A stretch of 48,453 nt of DNA from Planctomycetota bacterium (lineage in GTDB: Bacteria > Planctomycetota > Phycisphaerae > Phycisphaerales > UBA1924). The DNA lies in NCBI GenBank assembly GCA_022563015.1, contig JADFOF010000002.1, positions 1 through 48,453 of the forward strand, given 5' to 3'. Below the pieces are notes generated by a model. That model had not been told where the DNA came from, ran no database searches, and saw nothing but the letters and a program-made list of their open reading frames with translations. Below are positions 20,301 through 27,641 of the stretch, in pieces; the first letter of the stretch is position 1; each line of letters opens with the position of its first letter. Both the position numbers and the translations under genes were made by a program.

Positions 20301-22163
20301 ATCCGGTCGCTGGTGGAGCGGCTCGACATGGCCGAGATCATCCAGGAACGCATCATCAAGCGCTTCGAGCTGGTGTCGTCCGACGCGCTGGCCGTCTCGA
20401 ATCTCCTGCAACAGGTGCTGGCCGGGCCGCCCGTCGGGCGAGGGCTCGGTGGAAGCGAGGCAGCGTTCAAGGTTCGGTACAACGATGTCGAGATGGAACT
20501 CGACGCCGCCACCCGCGCCCAGATCGCCGTCACGCCCGAGCTTGGCACGAACTCGATCTTCGTCCAGGCGCCGCCGGACGCGATGGCCTTCATCGAAGAG
20601 GTCGTCAATTCGGTCGAGCAGTCGCAGAACCTTGAGCGGACCATCGAGACGTTCCACCTGGTCAACGCGGACGCGAGGCAGATGGCCGAGGTGCTCAGCG
20701 CGCTGCTCAACCTCCGCCAGCAGGGCAACCGCATGATCCTCATTCCGACGCGCCGGCAGGGCGACGAGGAGCCCGAGGACCAGGAGGGTCTGTCGGGCAC
20801 GACGCTCACCGCAGTGCCCGACGAGCGGCAGGAGTTGTCGATCACGATCGACGCCCGGACCAACACGCTGCTGGTCTCCGGCACGGAGGAATACCTCGAT
20901 CTGGTGCGCAACATCGTGACCGAGCTGGACTCAATCGAGGCGGACGAGCGCGCGACGCTCGTGTTCGACCTGCAGAACGCCAAGGCCGAAGAAGTGGAGC
21001 AGCGCCTGCGAGACCTGTACCGGGCCGAGTCCGAAGCCCGGCAACGCGCCCTCGGGGGCCAGGAGGGCGGGTCGGCCAGCTCGGTATTCGAGCGGGAGGT
21101 TACGGTGGTCGGGGACGTGGCCTCGAACAAGGTCATCGTTCAGACCTCGCCGCGCTACATCAAGCTGGTCGAGGACATCATCAAGGAGCTCGACGCCCGT
21201 CCGCCGCAGGTCGAGATCCAGGTGCTCCTGGCCGAGGTGACGCTGGACGAGAGCACGCAGTGGGGAGTGGACTTCGACATCACCGATTTCGGGGGCGACA
21301 TGTACACGTTCGGGTCGCTCGCCGCCGGGGCCGGCGTCGCGTCGGCGCTGGGCGTGCCGAATCTCACGCTCTCTTCGGCTGACTTCGGAATTATGATTCG
21401 ATCGCTCGAGGCCCAGGGCCGCCTCGAAGTCCTCAGCAGGCCCAACGTCACCGTGAACAACAACCAGTCGGCCCGCATCAATGTGGGCCAGAACATCGCG
21501 CTGGTCACCGGCACGCAGTTCTTCGCGCAGGGCAACTCCCAAGCGATCGTAGAGCGAGAGGACGTGGGCATCATCCTCGAAGTCACGCCCTCGATCAGCA
21601 GCGACGGGTACGTGCGGCTGGAGATCTCGCCCACCATCTCTCAGGTCTCGGGCACGTCGGATCAGATCTCCGCGGGCGTGTTCTCGCCGCGCATCGACAT
21701 TCGAGAGATACAGACGACCGTCACGATCCGCGACGGGCAGACGATCGTCATCGGCGGCCTCATCCAGACCACGTTGGTGGATCGCGAGACCAAGGTGCCG
21801 TTCTTTGGAGACCTCCCGATCATCGGCCCCCTCTTCCGGTCCACGGATACCAACATCGTCAAGACGGAGCTGCTCGTCATCCTGACACCCACGATCATCC
21901 CTGGGGATGGTGTTCAGCACGCAACTCGTGTCAATCAGATTATCGCCGAAGAGATTTCCAGGAGATCCAACTCCGAGACGCTGCTCAAGATCGTGGAGGA
22001 GATGCAGCGCGGACCGGCGAAATCTGATTCCGCACCGGACGCCGATGCGCCCGGCAAGGGCGACAAGTCGGGCGAGAAGTGCATGGGCGAAGTGGACGAC
22101 GAAACCGAGAAGACGCACTCCAAAGCGCCCGCTGGTTCTGATCCCCCGGAGCCCGGAGCATGA
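8364..22163 (+). CDS. Giant type II secretion-like secretin (4599 aa) with about 50 tandem N-domain repeats
   Basis: Signal-peptide-like N-terminus; N0-like domain (LIRFNFTEAPYSAVLEAFSRESGLPM...); about 50 copies of a (T/S)N(S/T)L(I/L)VSG...I..L...LD motif; C-terminal secretin domain with RLEVLSRPNVTVNNNQSARINVGQ, DGQTIVIGGL, KVPFFGDLPIIGPLFRS, KTELLVILTPTII. Single uninterrupted frame. Confidence 0.93.
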   Translation: MDRKQHTSLALAMVLTAGLAAPSYAIMQESVLAADTAPAAVTPEDPGPPAVDPEKLIRFNFTEAPYSAVLEAFSRESGLPMIREAEPPETTMTFISGSAYTFDDALGILNQFLRMHNVYVAHEDNYLYFRTLKDEARQARQPVGGPVPPGIPGYEIVTVTIPLNNAAAATTREKIERLVDPDYGSVIDVPGPNFLIVTETADQCRRIWEIVSMIDADLVDFKTELYTLKYSKAQDVYTALKELVKVKTIETIIDLKGNVTTQVKDGNVDGLNFWADERTNSILLVGPMARIQVVTELIELLDVPGGPGGEREMRTFLLESITPAQAATSLGDLFRAVPDDRKPTILPLPEVGKITVVAAPGEMLHAISLLGEIDPDSTSALRPQGETPGTYGNRTYKLVRLEHVTPQQAEQIVKRLLTARQQTVLRFTPSPDGRSLIVSGPSTDVESFETLVAGIDLAPDFDKEFRLVRVTKGDPARVLARAESLFTETGQAEKHPLTISLDNQTGEIQLIGSRQGLAAFESLLRTVEAGVEIDTEARHYVLSHILPSSIVSSLTRLSRPLLEPSDGSAYIAPRFEALDELDRLIVRAEPDQFTIIEELIDVLDQEAPGSTQIRFERVRMGDPNTLVQRALSLYEERTQGMDDRDAGPVNVEVDTASGTLVIRGTAGGIRLFTESLTQVQQLVPPQRTMRIVDIQNVRASEIIEPLRQFLDSTDPVDPARRVPDPDLAVVERTNSLLVTAEDAQHRLIADYVRRLDVIERSDLPPLRLLQIKTADSAAIASMLTQQYAKRPQSDRAARPVEVRADTATNTLIVSAHPELYDEIKDFVELLNTQEDEPERQTILFPLKVAKADLVAAAMDRLFPVPPMPRDSRNRPMPWLQKEKEITVSAETSSNSLIIDAPTDRIPSLEELARKLDIVELPPQAQLRTYRVIKADLTAVATTLRGMSSKGILSAPAQPGKQPVQVVIETEPRSSTLIVAGDEVTFERVEQLLEDLNEVIVERGLRIIPIVNAQVEDVRERALAIYNAQIESLPGATHVDVTINSKTNSLEVVGDEDALGRFVKILDELQRQAGPAREVRIIELRLAKVADVVGFLEEMVSASESMRIQGGPTPVFEPIETTNSLMVAATTAQFPIIESLVRSLDAQQTVDRPPLKILALDATDATSLASVLQRTYDQRPMDERAKQPVEIQSDPATNTLIVSAHEDLLPEIQDIVRELNQSRIGDEDREIRIFPLRVARAEDLARTMDEMFPVPPMPKDSRGRPLPHLQKPKEIFVRADRATNSIIVDAPAKRMAEFNEIVKMLDSPRQSDVEVRTYRIERADLAAVTRTLQDLASRGALPQSGQTPVTVNAEPISRTLIVSGPSEVFEAVEQILLDLDARPDIPPTTLKMYTLKHARAERLSSLLTDLLTTRLREQQLEEGFAVASIESLLHVAADSATNTLIISAPEDVQLIAAELIKVLDSEAAQVGRAIIRVVPLIYTDAAQVAQDLIGALANYDLPTGGTVSVVPARGSNALVLSGAAKDLDKIEKELIANLDRQPFDPEKPAVETFGLEHADATAIAQTVERLLKEQQETDPRILQLMARYQRNRPDLFKQPSIRVEAEPRTNSLLVSGTAATIELATAIIERLDQPAEQEERELVTFTPMRADAVTLAAAVSRIAEQTIVRTRRPLEIVAEPTSGSVLVIGSKEQTAQVVLLLAEFDDRTPTIPRVEVGVFDVMHTDASSVARTVQAMLNDRSRWPDELRRAERAGVGVPQPTVNADGNRLVVSSPVGLMALASELIATIDQPPSGGTREVRVFRLHKGEAESVATAVRLALESSAEPGQPVPVVTPEPASNSIVVSGLAEQLIEAAELITSMDDAVEPGGMGVRTIFLEHARAEAIAPIIEQILEKESFFDQLAPWERSRYVGRFGAPPDQGGIRVSAERRLNAIVISAPVHVLELAEQVVHELDVDRADAAASRPIRVIPLLNADAAQLAANVEAVFEEDESGDPPPTIRVDIEGNALIVRATTDQMAMIESLAKQLDSAAFGSQRQLRMIPIDRSKVDATIMALTLKRLMEHRGGVKVEVITIEELLTEPEETEDPGGVGLAPPGRGTGPADTIARIAAYAVAAQPEQVDNSGKVDGSAGEVAQLDPDDDTPVIRIAVDLDTNMLVVIGPPRLTDRLFELVTHLQDQMPAEPTAVHIVPLPASINPTDVQRLVNQTVQQVGRTSPTNPGGFTGRVVAQPDPSGGALIVWANDTDFASIREIITSVVKLDTATRLTIKVYRLENITAQRAIQAINDLFTASPRGRQARRIRGLDLTMQTSDGREIRGRLDPSLIRVTADPNGTSIIVAAPGDSIPLIDELIGVMDQSDVSERLSIRRYALTNARADDLNRTLQQLFDAQRQGPNRNEMPQAQFIADQRTNSLLVTASEAQHREVERLLVAADAAELDDGLELEIITLQHALPSMVEKIIKQVIVGNDPGREGRVQISADDASNVLVVRASPEDFWNIRRIVAEVDGADVGQLAVRSIKLDRADAQNVAQSLQRFFQDRASVANRAGRGGARSRVAITGDRRSGTIVVAASDEDFEQIQSLVEMFDRENAQGDWQFQIVPLKHASVSDIAGTVEDIANQIQFGGYFFFRPRGAEQGREDKIYVRSNERTNSLVVFGTGELFDQILGVIEKLDQPYSTQALRVVKAIRVEGADLRAMARVVTQAMENPNRERWWLPDADAVQVQVDQRRRLLMLIGPAERVDIALGYIEDLARAGTPETREIDTIALRHAEASAAARSITSFFRDRARAMGLADQEVTVIGSPDGNVLIVSADPEQMVLLRDLVARIDTPTDDGRRTEVYVLKHTTAEEAAGTIKSLMDTSGEDAVRVMPQPSTNAILVSAPEDQFEHIDALIAQLDVEPDLEDASIVSVTLQNARAEDVAEALRDALPDTIKVKITPVSRTNSIIVSGTPEAVKLVIDQIPIFEMEPSRPAIEFRRFQLTNADAFDVVMTLERLARGMDRSRNAPEPNIDYLRDENVVLITAPLEQIETLSQWIEQLDVTSEDDQVTDFVELEYAQAEQVANALDVFYGPYARQAKTPGARNVSIVADPVTNSLIISANETEWINIRALLERFDNEKYDTAQTIRLIALKHADAATVARALNEGFRAPIEAQLQRERIQIEARERGRRGRNDDFGFAQPAVLLDLDDTPTVSAEPMTNSLIIFASKKQIQRIEKIVEQLDSDEFVQINQPRIIPITTGRPSEIAGVIRQTFENRSVRSGPRSLLVVGSDSAGVLIVRADEADFAQVLALAESLQQEGLESLPTVRTIALHGTPASRLRDTLLASFQPVAQKRGESLAITVDRSSNRLVISSSKDLFEQIREVALELDGSLGGPEGLRDGIGQSVKIVNVTNNDPAAIRQMLNQMGVMRGQPADLPGVVNDPVQVVPLRTRRAVALIGNPVDIEAVASLIAVIDAEPLASEQHIAIVHLMQNDADRVASAMRELLDVASGANTAPAQALQEQIRRLNIARNGIGDEDLSLDLSVPIRLIPDSTTNTLSIASTIENVAALIVLAKSFDTLALGDAVVVRIFALENADAGRTKRVIDELFRQGESLSRLPGSQRLSTPTTATGKALAGTIAVSVDERTNALIVAGREEAVAFVEVLIGQLDSDEAANWVETRVIALEHADALRLAETLRRVIVHGQRELPGAMGLQRQVARLLMRDGDGPEGRIEADLFLPLTDVIIEAEEQLNALIVVASSSNLRVVGKLVEMLDVPLAGADNTVRIYPLEFAAADRVASMIDGFFERRERSKLMRPEDTVIITPDLRTNSLIVSTSPRSFTLIESLLKTMDGEERDFTVGIHVLPVEGADVARLAPKIQAAMTERIQAGRRAGDVSSPLDTFRVDADPTTNVLLVTSSDENLQIVKDLIEALTAEGVPDVRAAEGFAIIPVTTQPPEEIAAHINEIYVSKENERRGEGTISVRPNERLSALIVSGTEEDIKQIRSLVERLDMAEIIQERIIKRFELVSSDALAVSNLLQQVLAGPPVGRGLGGSEAAFKVRYNDVEMELDAATRAQIAVTPELGTNSIFVQAPPDAMAFIEEVVNSVEQSQNLERTIETFHLVNADARQMAEVLSALLNLRQQGNRMILIPTRRQGDEEPEDQEGLSGTTLTAVPDERQELSITIDARTNTLLVSGTEEYLDLVRNIVTELDSIEADERATLVFDLQNAKAEEVEQRLRDLYRAESEARQRALGGQEGGSASSVFEREVTVVGDVASNKVIVQTSPRYIKLVEDIIKELDARPPQVEIQVLLAEVTLDESTQWGVDFDITDFGGDMYTFGSLAAGAGVASALGVPNLTLSSADFGIMIRSLEAQGRLEVLSRPNVTVNNNQSARINVGQNIALVTGTQFFAQGNSQAIVEREDVGIILEVTPSISSDGYVRLEISPTISQVSGTSDQISAGVFSPRIDIREIQTTVTIRDGQTIVIGGLIQTTLVDRETKVPFFGDLPIIGPLFRSTDTNIVKTELLVILTPTIIPGDGVQHATRVNQIIAEEISRRSNSETLLKIVEEMQRGPAKSDSAPDADAPGKGDKSGEKCMGEVDDETEKTHSKAPAGSDPPEPGA
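8820..21200 (+). repeat. Array of about 50 diverged secretin N-domain (N1/NolW-type) coding repeats, about 80 codons each
   Basis: Manual count of the terminal beta-strand/helix motif, from GPNFLIVTETADQCRRIWEIVSMID to ASNKVIVQTSPRYIKLVEDIIKELD. Confidence 0.88.
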
Positions 22164-22702
22164 GCCGGCTCGCGATCGACAGACGGTGCCGCGATGGAAG
22201 GCGCGTCCTGCGCACCGCCGCGCCTGTGGCCTTGTGTATCGCGATGATTTCCTGCGCGAGCGATCGCGCCGGCAGGAGGTCGCTGGGCAAGCCGCCGCAG
22301 GACGCCCAGCCGGCCCATCTGGTGATGGGCGTGCTCGGAAAGATCATCGATTCGGACGAGAACGGGTTCCCGGACACAATCGTCGTAGTGGTCAACGTGA
22401 TGATCCGCGTTCATCCCGTGCCGATCACACCCCCGGGCACGTTTGTGTTTCGACTCGAGGACGAGGATGGCACGGTTCTGGTGCGGTGGGAGCTGGACGA
22501 GGAATCGACGCGTGCGGCCCGGCGGCCGGCGACGCTGATCGGCCCGGGATACGTGTTCCGCCTCAGTATTCTCGACAAGATCCCCGACGCCATGCCGCCC
22601 ACCTCGATGAGCCTCAGCGCGACCTTCCTGCCCACCGTCGGCGAGCCGGCCGAATCCTCGGGGCGCAAATACGTGCGGTTCGGTCGCGATCGCGGTTATT
22701 AG
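22160..22702 (+). CDS. Small putative lipoprotein translationally coupled to the secretin gene
   Basis: ATGA overlap with the secretin stop; signal peptide with lipobox-like CIAMISCAS; no family recognised. Confidence 0.65.
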   Translation: MSRLAIDRRCRDGRRVLRTAAPVALCIAMISCASDRAGRRSLGKPPQDAQPAHLVMGVLGKIIDSDENGFPDTIVVVVNVMIRVHPVPITPPGTFVFRLEDEDGTVLVRWELDEESTRAARRPATLIGPGYVFRLSILDKIPDAMPPTSMSLSATFLPTVGEPAESSGRKYVRFGRDRGY

Positions 22703-22836
22703 GGCCGAGCATCGCGCGGAGATTTACGACCCATCGATCGAGAAATCGAACGATGCCCCCCGGACGGGTCGATACCCCGTCTATCATTGTGTCTACAGCT
22801 CACGAACACCAAACAAGAGCAGGACAAGAGGGCAAC

Positions 22837-25707
22837 ATGAGTTCCGGGCCACGCGGCATTGGGGTGTCCGTCAACGGTTGGAACGCCGAGTATCTGGATG
22901 CTCAGTTCGCGGCGTTCGAGCGCGATCCAAGATCGCTTCCCCCGGACGTGCGGGCTTTCTTCCAGGGGTTCGAGCTGGCCCGCCGGGGTGAGGCCTCGCT
23001 CGGCGGCGACGACAACCGCCTTGTACGCTTCCAGGGATCCGTTGACGATCTGGTGCACATGTACCGTGAGATCGGGCACCTGGCCTCGGCGGTCAACCCG
23101 CTGAACCGCGAGCCCGCGCGTCCCGAGGAGCTCACGCTCGCCTACCACGATCTGAGCGAGGATGACAGGGGCCGGCCGGTCGTCTCGGCCTCCGTCGAGC
23201 TGCCGGAAAACCCCACGCTGGGCGACTTGGTGGACAAGCTCGAAAAAACCTACTGCCGATCGATCGGCGTCGAATACATGCACATCGCGACGATCGAGGA
23301 GCGCGAATGGGTCCGGCGCAGGTTCGAGCGCCACGACGGGCTGATCCCGCTCGAGCGCGGCGATCGGGTCCACCTGCTGCGACAGCTCCTGCAGGCGGAA
23401 TCGTTCGAGCACTTCCTGGCCAAACGCTACCCCGGCCAGAAGAGGTTCAGCCTCGAGGGCGCACAATCGCTCATCCCGCTGCTCAACCATCTGTTCGAGG
23501 CGGCATCGGCGCTGGGCGTCGAGGAGGTCGTGCTGGGGATGGCCCACCGCGGTCGGCTCAATGTCCTCAACAATGTCATCGGCAAAACCTACGAGCAGAT
23601 ATTCACCGAGTTCGAGGACAGCTGGGCGGAGGACTACACCGACGGCGGGGGCGACGTCAAGTACCACCGGGGCTACTCCGGAACACGGGAGTTTCGTGGC
23701 GGCCGAACGCTCAAGCTCGTCATGTCCTCGAATCCAAGCCACCTGGAGTCGGTCGATGGAGTCGTCGAGGGTCGCTGCCGCGCCAAGCAGAGGCTGCGCG
23801 GCGATCTCGAGCGTCGGCGCGTCATCCCGGTGCTGATTCACGGCGACGCCGCCGTCGCCGGCCAGGGACTGGTCGCCGAGGTGCTCAATCTTTCGCAGCT
23901 GGAGGGGTACACAACCGGCGGCACGATCCACATCGTCGTCAACAATCAGATCGGGTTCACGACCTCGCCCGCCGACGCACGGTCCAGCCGTTATTGCACC
24001 GACGTCGCAAAGATGATCGACGCCCCGGTGTTCCACGTGAACGGCGACGATCCGGAAGCCTGTGCCGCGGTCGCTCAGTTCGCGATCGAGTATCGCCAGC
24101 AGTTCCGCAAGGACGTATTCATCGATATGGTGTGCTACCGGCGCTACGGGCACAACGAGCAGGACGAGGCGTCGTTCACCCAGCCGCTCCTCTACGAGAA
24201 GATCTCAAAGAAGCCCGGCGCGCTCAAGGAATACGCGCAACGACTGCTGGCCGACGGCGTCATCGACGAGGCCGACATGCGCACGATCCGCGAGCGGCTC
24301 GAACAGGCGCTGGATCAGGCACAAGAGGCCGCCAGGATATCGCCCTACGATCCGACGATCGACCCCGGCAGCCATCGCTGGCAGGGGATGACCGGTGAGT
24401 ACAAGTTCGACGATCACGACACATCGGTGCCGATGGAGGTTCTTCGGGAGGTCTGCGCCGCGATCGGCCACGCCCCGGAAGGGTTCAATCTCAACCGGAA
24501 GCTCGCGAAACTCCTCAAGGCCCGCGCGGCGCTCCCCGAGACGAAGCACATCAGCTACGCCGACGCGGAGACGCTCGCCTACGGCACGCTCCTGCTGGAC
24601 GGGTACGGCATCCGGGTGAGCGGCCAGGACTGCCGACGCGGCACGTTCAGCCACCGCCACGCCGTGCTCCGCGACGCCAAAACCGCCGAGCCGTACATCC
24701 CGCTCAACAACATCCGCGAGCTGGGTGTCTACTGCACGGACGAAGCGCCCGGCACGACCGCTCCCGACGGCAGACCCCGGCAGGGCACGCTGTGCATCTA
24801 CGACAGCCCGCTGTCCGAGCAGTCCGTGCTCGGGTTCGAGTACGGGTACTCACTCGTCGATCCCGGCATGCTCGTGGTGTGGGAGGCGCAGTTCGGCGAT
24901 TTCGCCAATGGCGCACAGGTCATCATCGACCAGTACCTCGCCTCGGCGGCGGCGAAGTGGGAACGCTGGTCCGGGCTGGTGCTGCTGCTGCCGCACGGGT
25001 ATGAGGGGGCCGGGCCGGAGCACTCGTCCGCACGCCTGGAGCGCTTTCTACAGCTGTGCGGCAACGGCAACATGGAGATTGTCTACCCGACCGACGCCTC
25101 GCAGATCTTCCACGTCCTGCGCCGCAGCGTGGCGCGGTCGTTCCGCAGGCCGCTGATCGTCATGACGCCCAAGAGCATGCTGCGTGTGCCGACCGCGACG
25201 ATTGACGAGCTCGCCCACGGCCGATTCCGCGAGATCATTGATGATCCGATCTTCACCGCCGAGGGTGCTGCCGGCACGGCGTCCCCGCCCAGAAGCGGCG
25301 TTCGACGCGTCATCTACTGCACGGGCAAGGTCTATTACGATCTCGCCAAACGCCGTGAGCAGCTCGCCCGGACGGATCTGGCGATCGTTCGGATCGAGCA
25401 GCTCTACCCGTTTCGGACGGCGATGCTCGAGGAAATCAACACGTCATACCCCGCCGCTGCCGAGCGCGTGTGGGTCCAGGAAGAGCCTCGCAACACCGGC
25501 GCGTACCAATTCATCGCGGATGCATTTTACGATGAGCTCGGGATCGATCGCATCGGGTACATCGGGCGGGACGCCAACGCATCGCCCGCGGTCGGGTCGC
25601 TCAGCGTGCACAAGCGCGAACAAGAGGCGATCATCGCAAAGGCGGTCGGCCCTTCGCCCGATACAAGTGCTGCCCGGCCCGGGAGGAGAATTTCCGCCTC
25701 GGCGTGA
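22837..25707 (+). CDS. sucA: 2-oxoglutarate dehydrogenase E1 component
   Basis: GRLNVLNNVIGK, GDVKYHRGYSG, SNPSHLESVDGVVEG, TGGTIHIVVNNQIGFTTSP, YRRYGHNEQDEASFTQP, FEYGYSLVDPGMLVVWEAQFGDFANGAQVIIDQY. ATG at 22837 preferred to the long track extension. Confidence 0.97.
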   Translation: MSSGPRGIGVSVNGWNAEYLDAQFAAFERDPRSLPPDVRAFFQGFELARRGEASLGGDDNRLVRFQGSVDDLVHMYREIGHLASAVNPLNREPARPEELTLAYHDLSEDDRGRPVVSASVELPENPTLGDLVDKLEKTYCRSIGVEYMHIATIEEREWVRRRFERHDGLIPLERGDRVHLLRQLLQAESFEHFLAKRYPGQKRFSLEGAQSLIPLLNHLFEAASALGVEEVVLGMAHRGRLNVLNNVIGKTYEQIFTEFEDSWAEDYTDGGGDVKYHRGYSGTREFRGGRTLKLVMSSNPSHLESVDGVVEGRCRAKQRLRGDLERRRVIPVLIHGDAAVAGQGLVAEVLNLSQLEGYTTGGTIHIVVNNQIGFTTSPADARSSRYCTDVAKMIDAPVFHVNGDDPEACAAVAQFAIEYRQQFRKDVFIDMVCYRRYGHNEQDEASFTQPLLYEKISKKPGALKEYAQRLLADGVIDEADMRTIRERLEQALDQAQEAARISPYDPTIDPGSHRWQGMTGEYKFDDHDTSVPMEVLREVCAAIGHAPEGFNLNRKLAKLLKARAALPETKHISYADAETLAYGTLLLDGYGIRVSGQDCRRGTFSHRHAVLRDAKTAEPYIPLNNIRELGVYCTDEAPGTTAPDGRPRQGTLCIYDSPLSEQSVLGFEYGYSLVDPGMLVVWEAQFGDFANGAQVIIDQYLASAAAKWERWSGLVLLLPHGYEGAGPEHSSARLERFLQLCGNGNMEIVYPTDASQIFHVLRRSVARSFRRPLIVMTPKSMLRVPTATIDELAHGRFREIIDDPIFTAEGAAGTASPPRSGVRRVIYCTGKVYYDLAKRREQLARTDLAIVRIEQLYPFRTAMLEEINTSYPAAAERVWVQEEPRNTGAYQFIADAFYDELGIDRIGYIGRDANASPAVGSLSVHKREQEAIIAKAVGPSPDTSAARPGRRISASA

Positions 25708-25759
25708 GCCGCCGCATCCGACCCGCAGTTGACCAGCGTACGAGAGAAAGCCCCGCACC

Positions 25760-27040
25760 ATGCCCGTCGACATCGTGATCCCGAACGTAGGCGAGTCGGT
25801 CACCACCGGCGTCATCGCCACGTGGCTCAAGTCCGACGGCGAGTGGGTCGACCGCGACGAGACCGTGCTCGAACTCGAGACCGACAAAGTCACGATGGAA
25901 GTGCCGGCGCCCGCCGCCGGGCTGGTGTCTCACTCGGCCAACGAGGGCGACGAGGTCGAGGTGGGTTCGGTCGTCGGCTTGATCGACGATGCCGCCACGC
26001 CGCCCGCCAGGCCGACCGCGCAGACGGATACGACGACCGTCGAGTCCTCCACCGCCGAACCTGCCGCGGCGATCGCAGTCGCGGATTCGGCCGGTCCAGC
26101 CGCGCCGTCGCCCAAGACCACGACCGCACCGCCCGTGAGCAGCGAGTCCCGCGCCACGCCGCTCGCGGCTAAGGTGGCCACGCAGTTGGGCGTCGATCTC
26201 GCGAACGTCGTCGGCACGGGCGCCGGCAACCGCATTCGCGAGCAGGATGTGCGGACGTTCGCGCAGTCGGGCCCGGGCGGCATCGAGGCGGCGGAGTCGG
26301 CGCCGGATCCCGTCGCGACCCGGGGTGTCACGCGCGAGCGCATGTCGCCGCTGCGCCGGCGCATCGCCCAGCGGCTGGTCGAGGCCCAGCAGACGGCCGC
26401 GATGCTGACCACCTTCAACGAGTGCGACATGACACACGTCATGGCGCTGCGCAAGAAGCACAAGGAGGCGTTCGCGGAGAAGTTCGGCGTGGGCCTGGGA
26501 TTCATGTCGTTTTTCATCAAGGCCGCCGCCGCCGCGTTGCGGGCCTTTCCCAGAGTCAACGCCTACATCGTCGATGACGAGGGCAGCCCAGCCGTCGAGT
26601 CGCACGATTTCTACGACATTGCCGTGGCGGTCTCGACGCCCAAAGGGCTTGTGGTCCCGGTGATTCGCAATGTCGAGCGCCTGTCGTTTGCCGAGATCGA
26701 GCTGGCCATCAAGGATCTCGCCGCCCGGGCGCGCGACGGAAAGCTGTCGCTCGACGAGATGACCGGCGGCACGTTCACGATCACCAACGGCGGGGTCTTC
26801 GGCAGCCTGCTCTCAACACCGATCCTCAACCCCCCGCAGTCGGCCATCCTCGGCATGCACACGATCAAGAAACGTGCCGTCGAGGACCCGGACACTCCGG
26901 GGCAGATCGTCCTGCGCCCCATGATGTACCTCGCTGTGAGCTACGACCATCGCATCGTTGACGGCGCCGAAGCCGTGCAGTTCCTCGTGGCCGTCAAGGA
27001 AGCCATCGAGGATCCGAGCCGGCTCATGCTCGAACTCTGA
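25760..27040 (+). CDS. sucB: Dihydrolipoyllysine succinyltransferase (2-oxoglutarate dehydrogenase E2)
   Basis: Lipoyl domain with [12 protein letters not shown], peripheral subunit-binding segment, C-terminal catalytic [16 protein letters not shown]. Confidence 0.96.
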   Translation: MPVDIVIPNVGESVTTGVIATWLKSDGEWVDRDETVLELETDKVTMEVPAPAAGLVSHSANEGDEVEVGSVVGLIDDAATPPARPTAQTDTTTVESSTAEPAAAIAVADSAGPAAPSPKTTTAPPVSSESRATPLAAKVATQLGVDLANVVGTGAGNRIREQDVRTFAQSGPGGIEAAESAPDPVATRGVTRERMSPLRRRIAQRLVEAQQTAAMLTTFNECDMTHVMALRKKHKEAFAEKFGVGLGFMSFFIKAAAAALRAFPRVNAYIVDDEGSPAVESHDFYDIAVAVSTPKGLVVPVIRNVERLSFAEIELAIKDLAARARDGKLSLDEMTGGTFTITNGGVFGSLLSTPILNPPQSAILGMHTIKKRAVEDPDTPGQIVLRPMMYLAVSYDHRIVDGAEAVQFLVAVKEAIEDPSRLMLEL

Positions 27041-27146
27041 TACCGACCGCAGTCGGCGCGCAAGCGCGTACGGCGCACATGATTCGTGGACTCATCGTCA
27101 GCGGGGTTGCGCCTGATGCGGCGTCGGATTCCGCGTGCGCGGGCGC

Positions 27147-27641
27147 CTAATCCCGCCCGGGTTCGAGCAGATGCTCGAGCAATCCTCCGCACGCGGTCCA
27201 CAGCATGTCGTACACGCGCTCGAACCCGTCGCCCGAGCCGCTGTATGGATCCGGCACGTCAAGCTCTCGCCCTTCGCGATCGCGCACCGCAGGGTCGAAC
27301 GAGCGCATGAGCCGAATGCGCCCTGGCGGCGCGCCCAGCGCGACCAGATCACCGACATTCAATCGATCCATCGCTACGAGCAGATCAAATCGCTCAAAGT
27401 CGCGCTCGGGATCCACCTGGCGACCGATGCTGGTCAGTTCGATTCCGTGCCGGGCGCCCACTTCGATCGAGCGCGCGTCGGCGGCGTGACCCACGTGCCA
27501 ATCCCCTGTCCCGCACGAGTCCACCTCGAACCGATCCAGCACGCCCCGCTTATCGGCCATGTGCACAAAGATCCCCTCCGCCAGTGGAGAGCGGCAAATG
27601 TTTCCCATGCACACGAATAGCACGCTGGTTCGGTCACTCAT
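27147..27641 (-). CDS. Low-molecular-weight protein tyrosine phosphatase family protein
   Basis: VLFVCMGNICRSPLAEGIF P-loop and DVPDPYSG general acid motif; ATG at 27641 overlaps the stop of the upstream minus-strand gene. Confidence 0.92.
   Translation of the reverse strand: MSDRTSVLFVCMGNICRSPLAEGIFVHMADKRGVLDRFEVDSCGTGDWHVGHAADARSIEVGARHGIELTSIGRQVDPERDFERFDLLVAMDRLNVGDLVALGAPPGRIRLMRSFDPAVRDREGRELDVPDPYSGSGDGFERVYDMLWTACGGLLEHLLEPGRD

Noticed and set aside
8820-21200. Secretin repeats considered as a CRISPR-like or satellite DNA array
   Set aside because: Repeats are protein-level, strongly diverged in DNA and fully coding in one frame; no short identical repeats with spacers.
27043-27056. 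CCGAC-cgca-GTCGG hairpin after sucB considered as a terminator
   Set aside because: Only a 5-bp stem and no U-tract; insufficient support.
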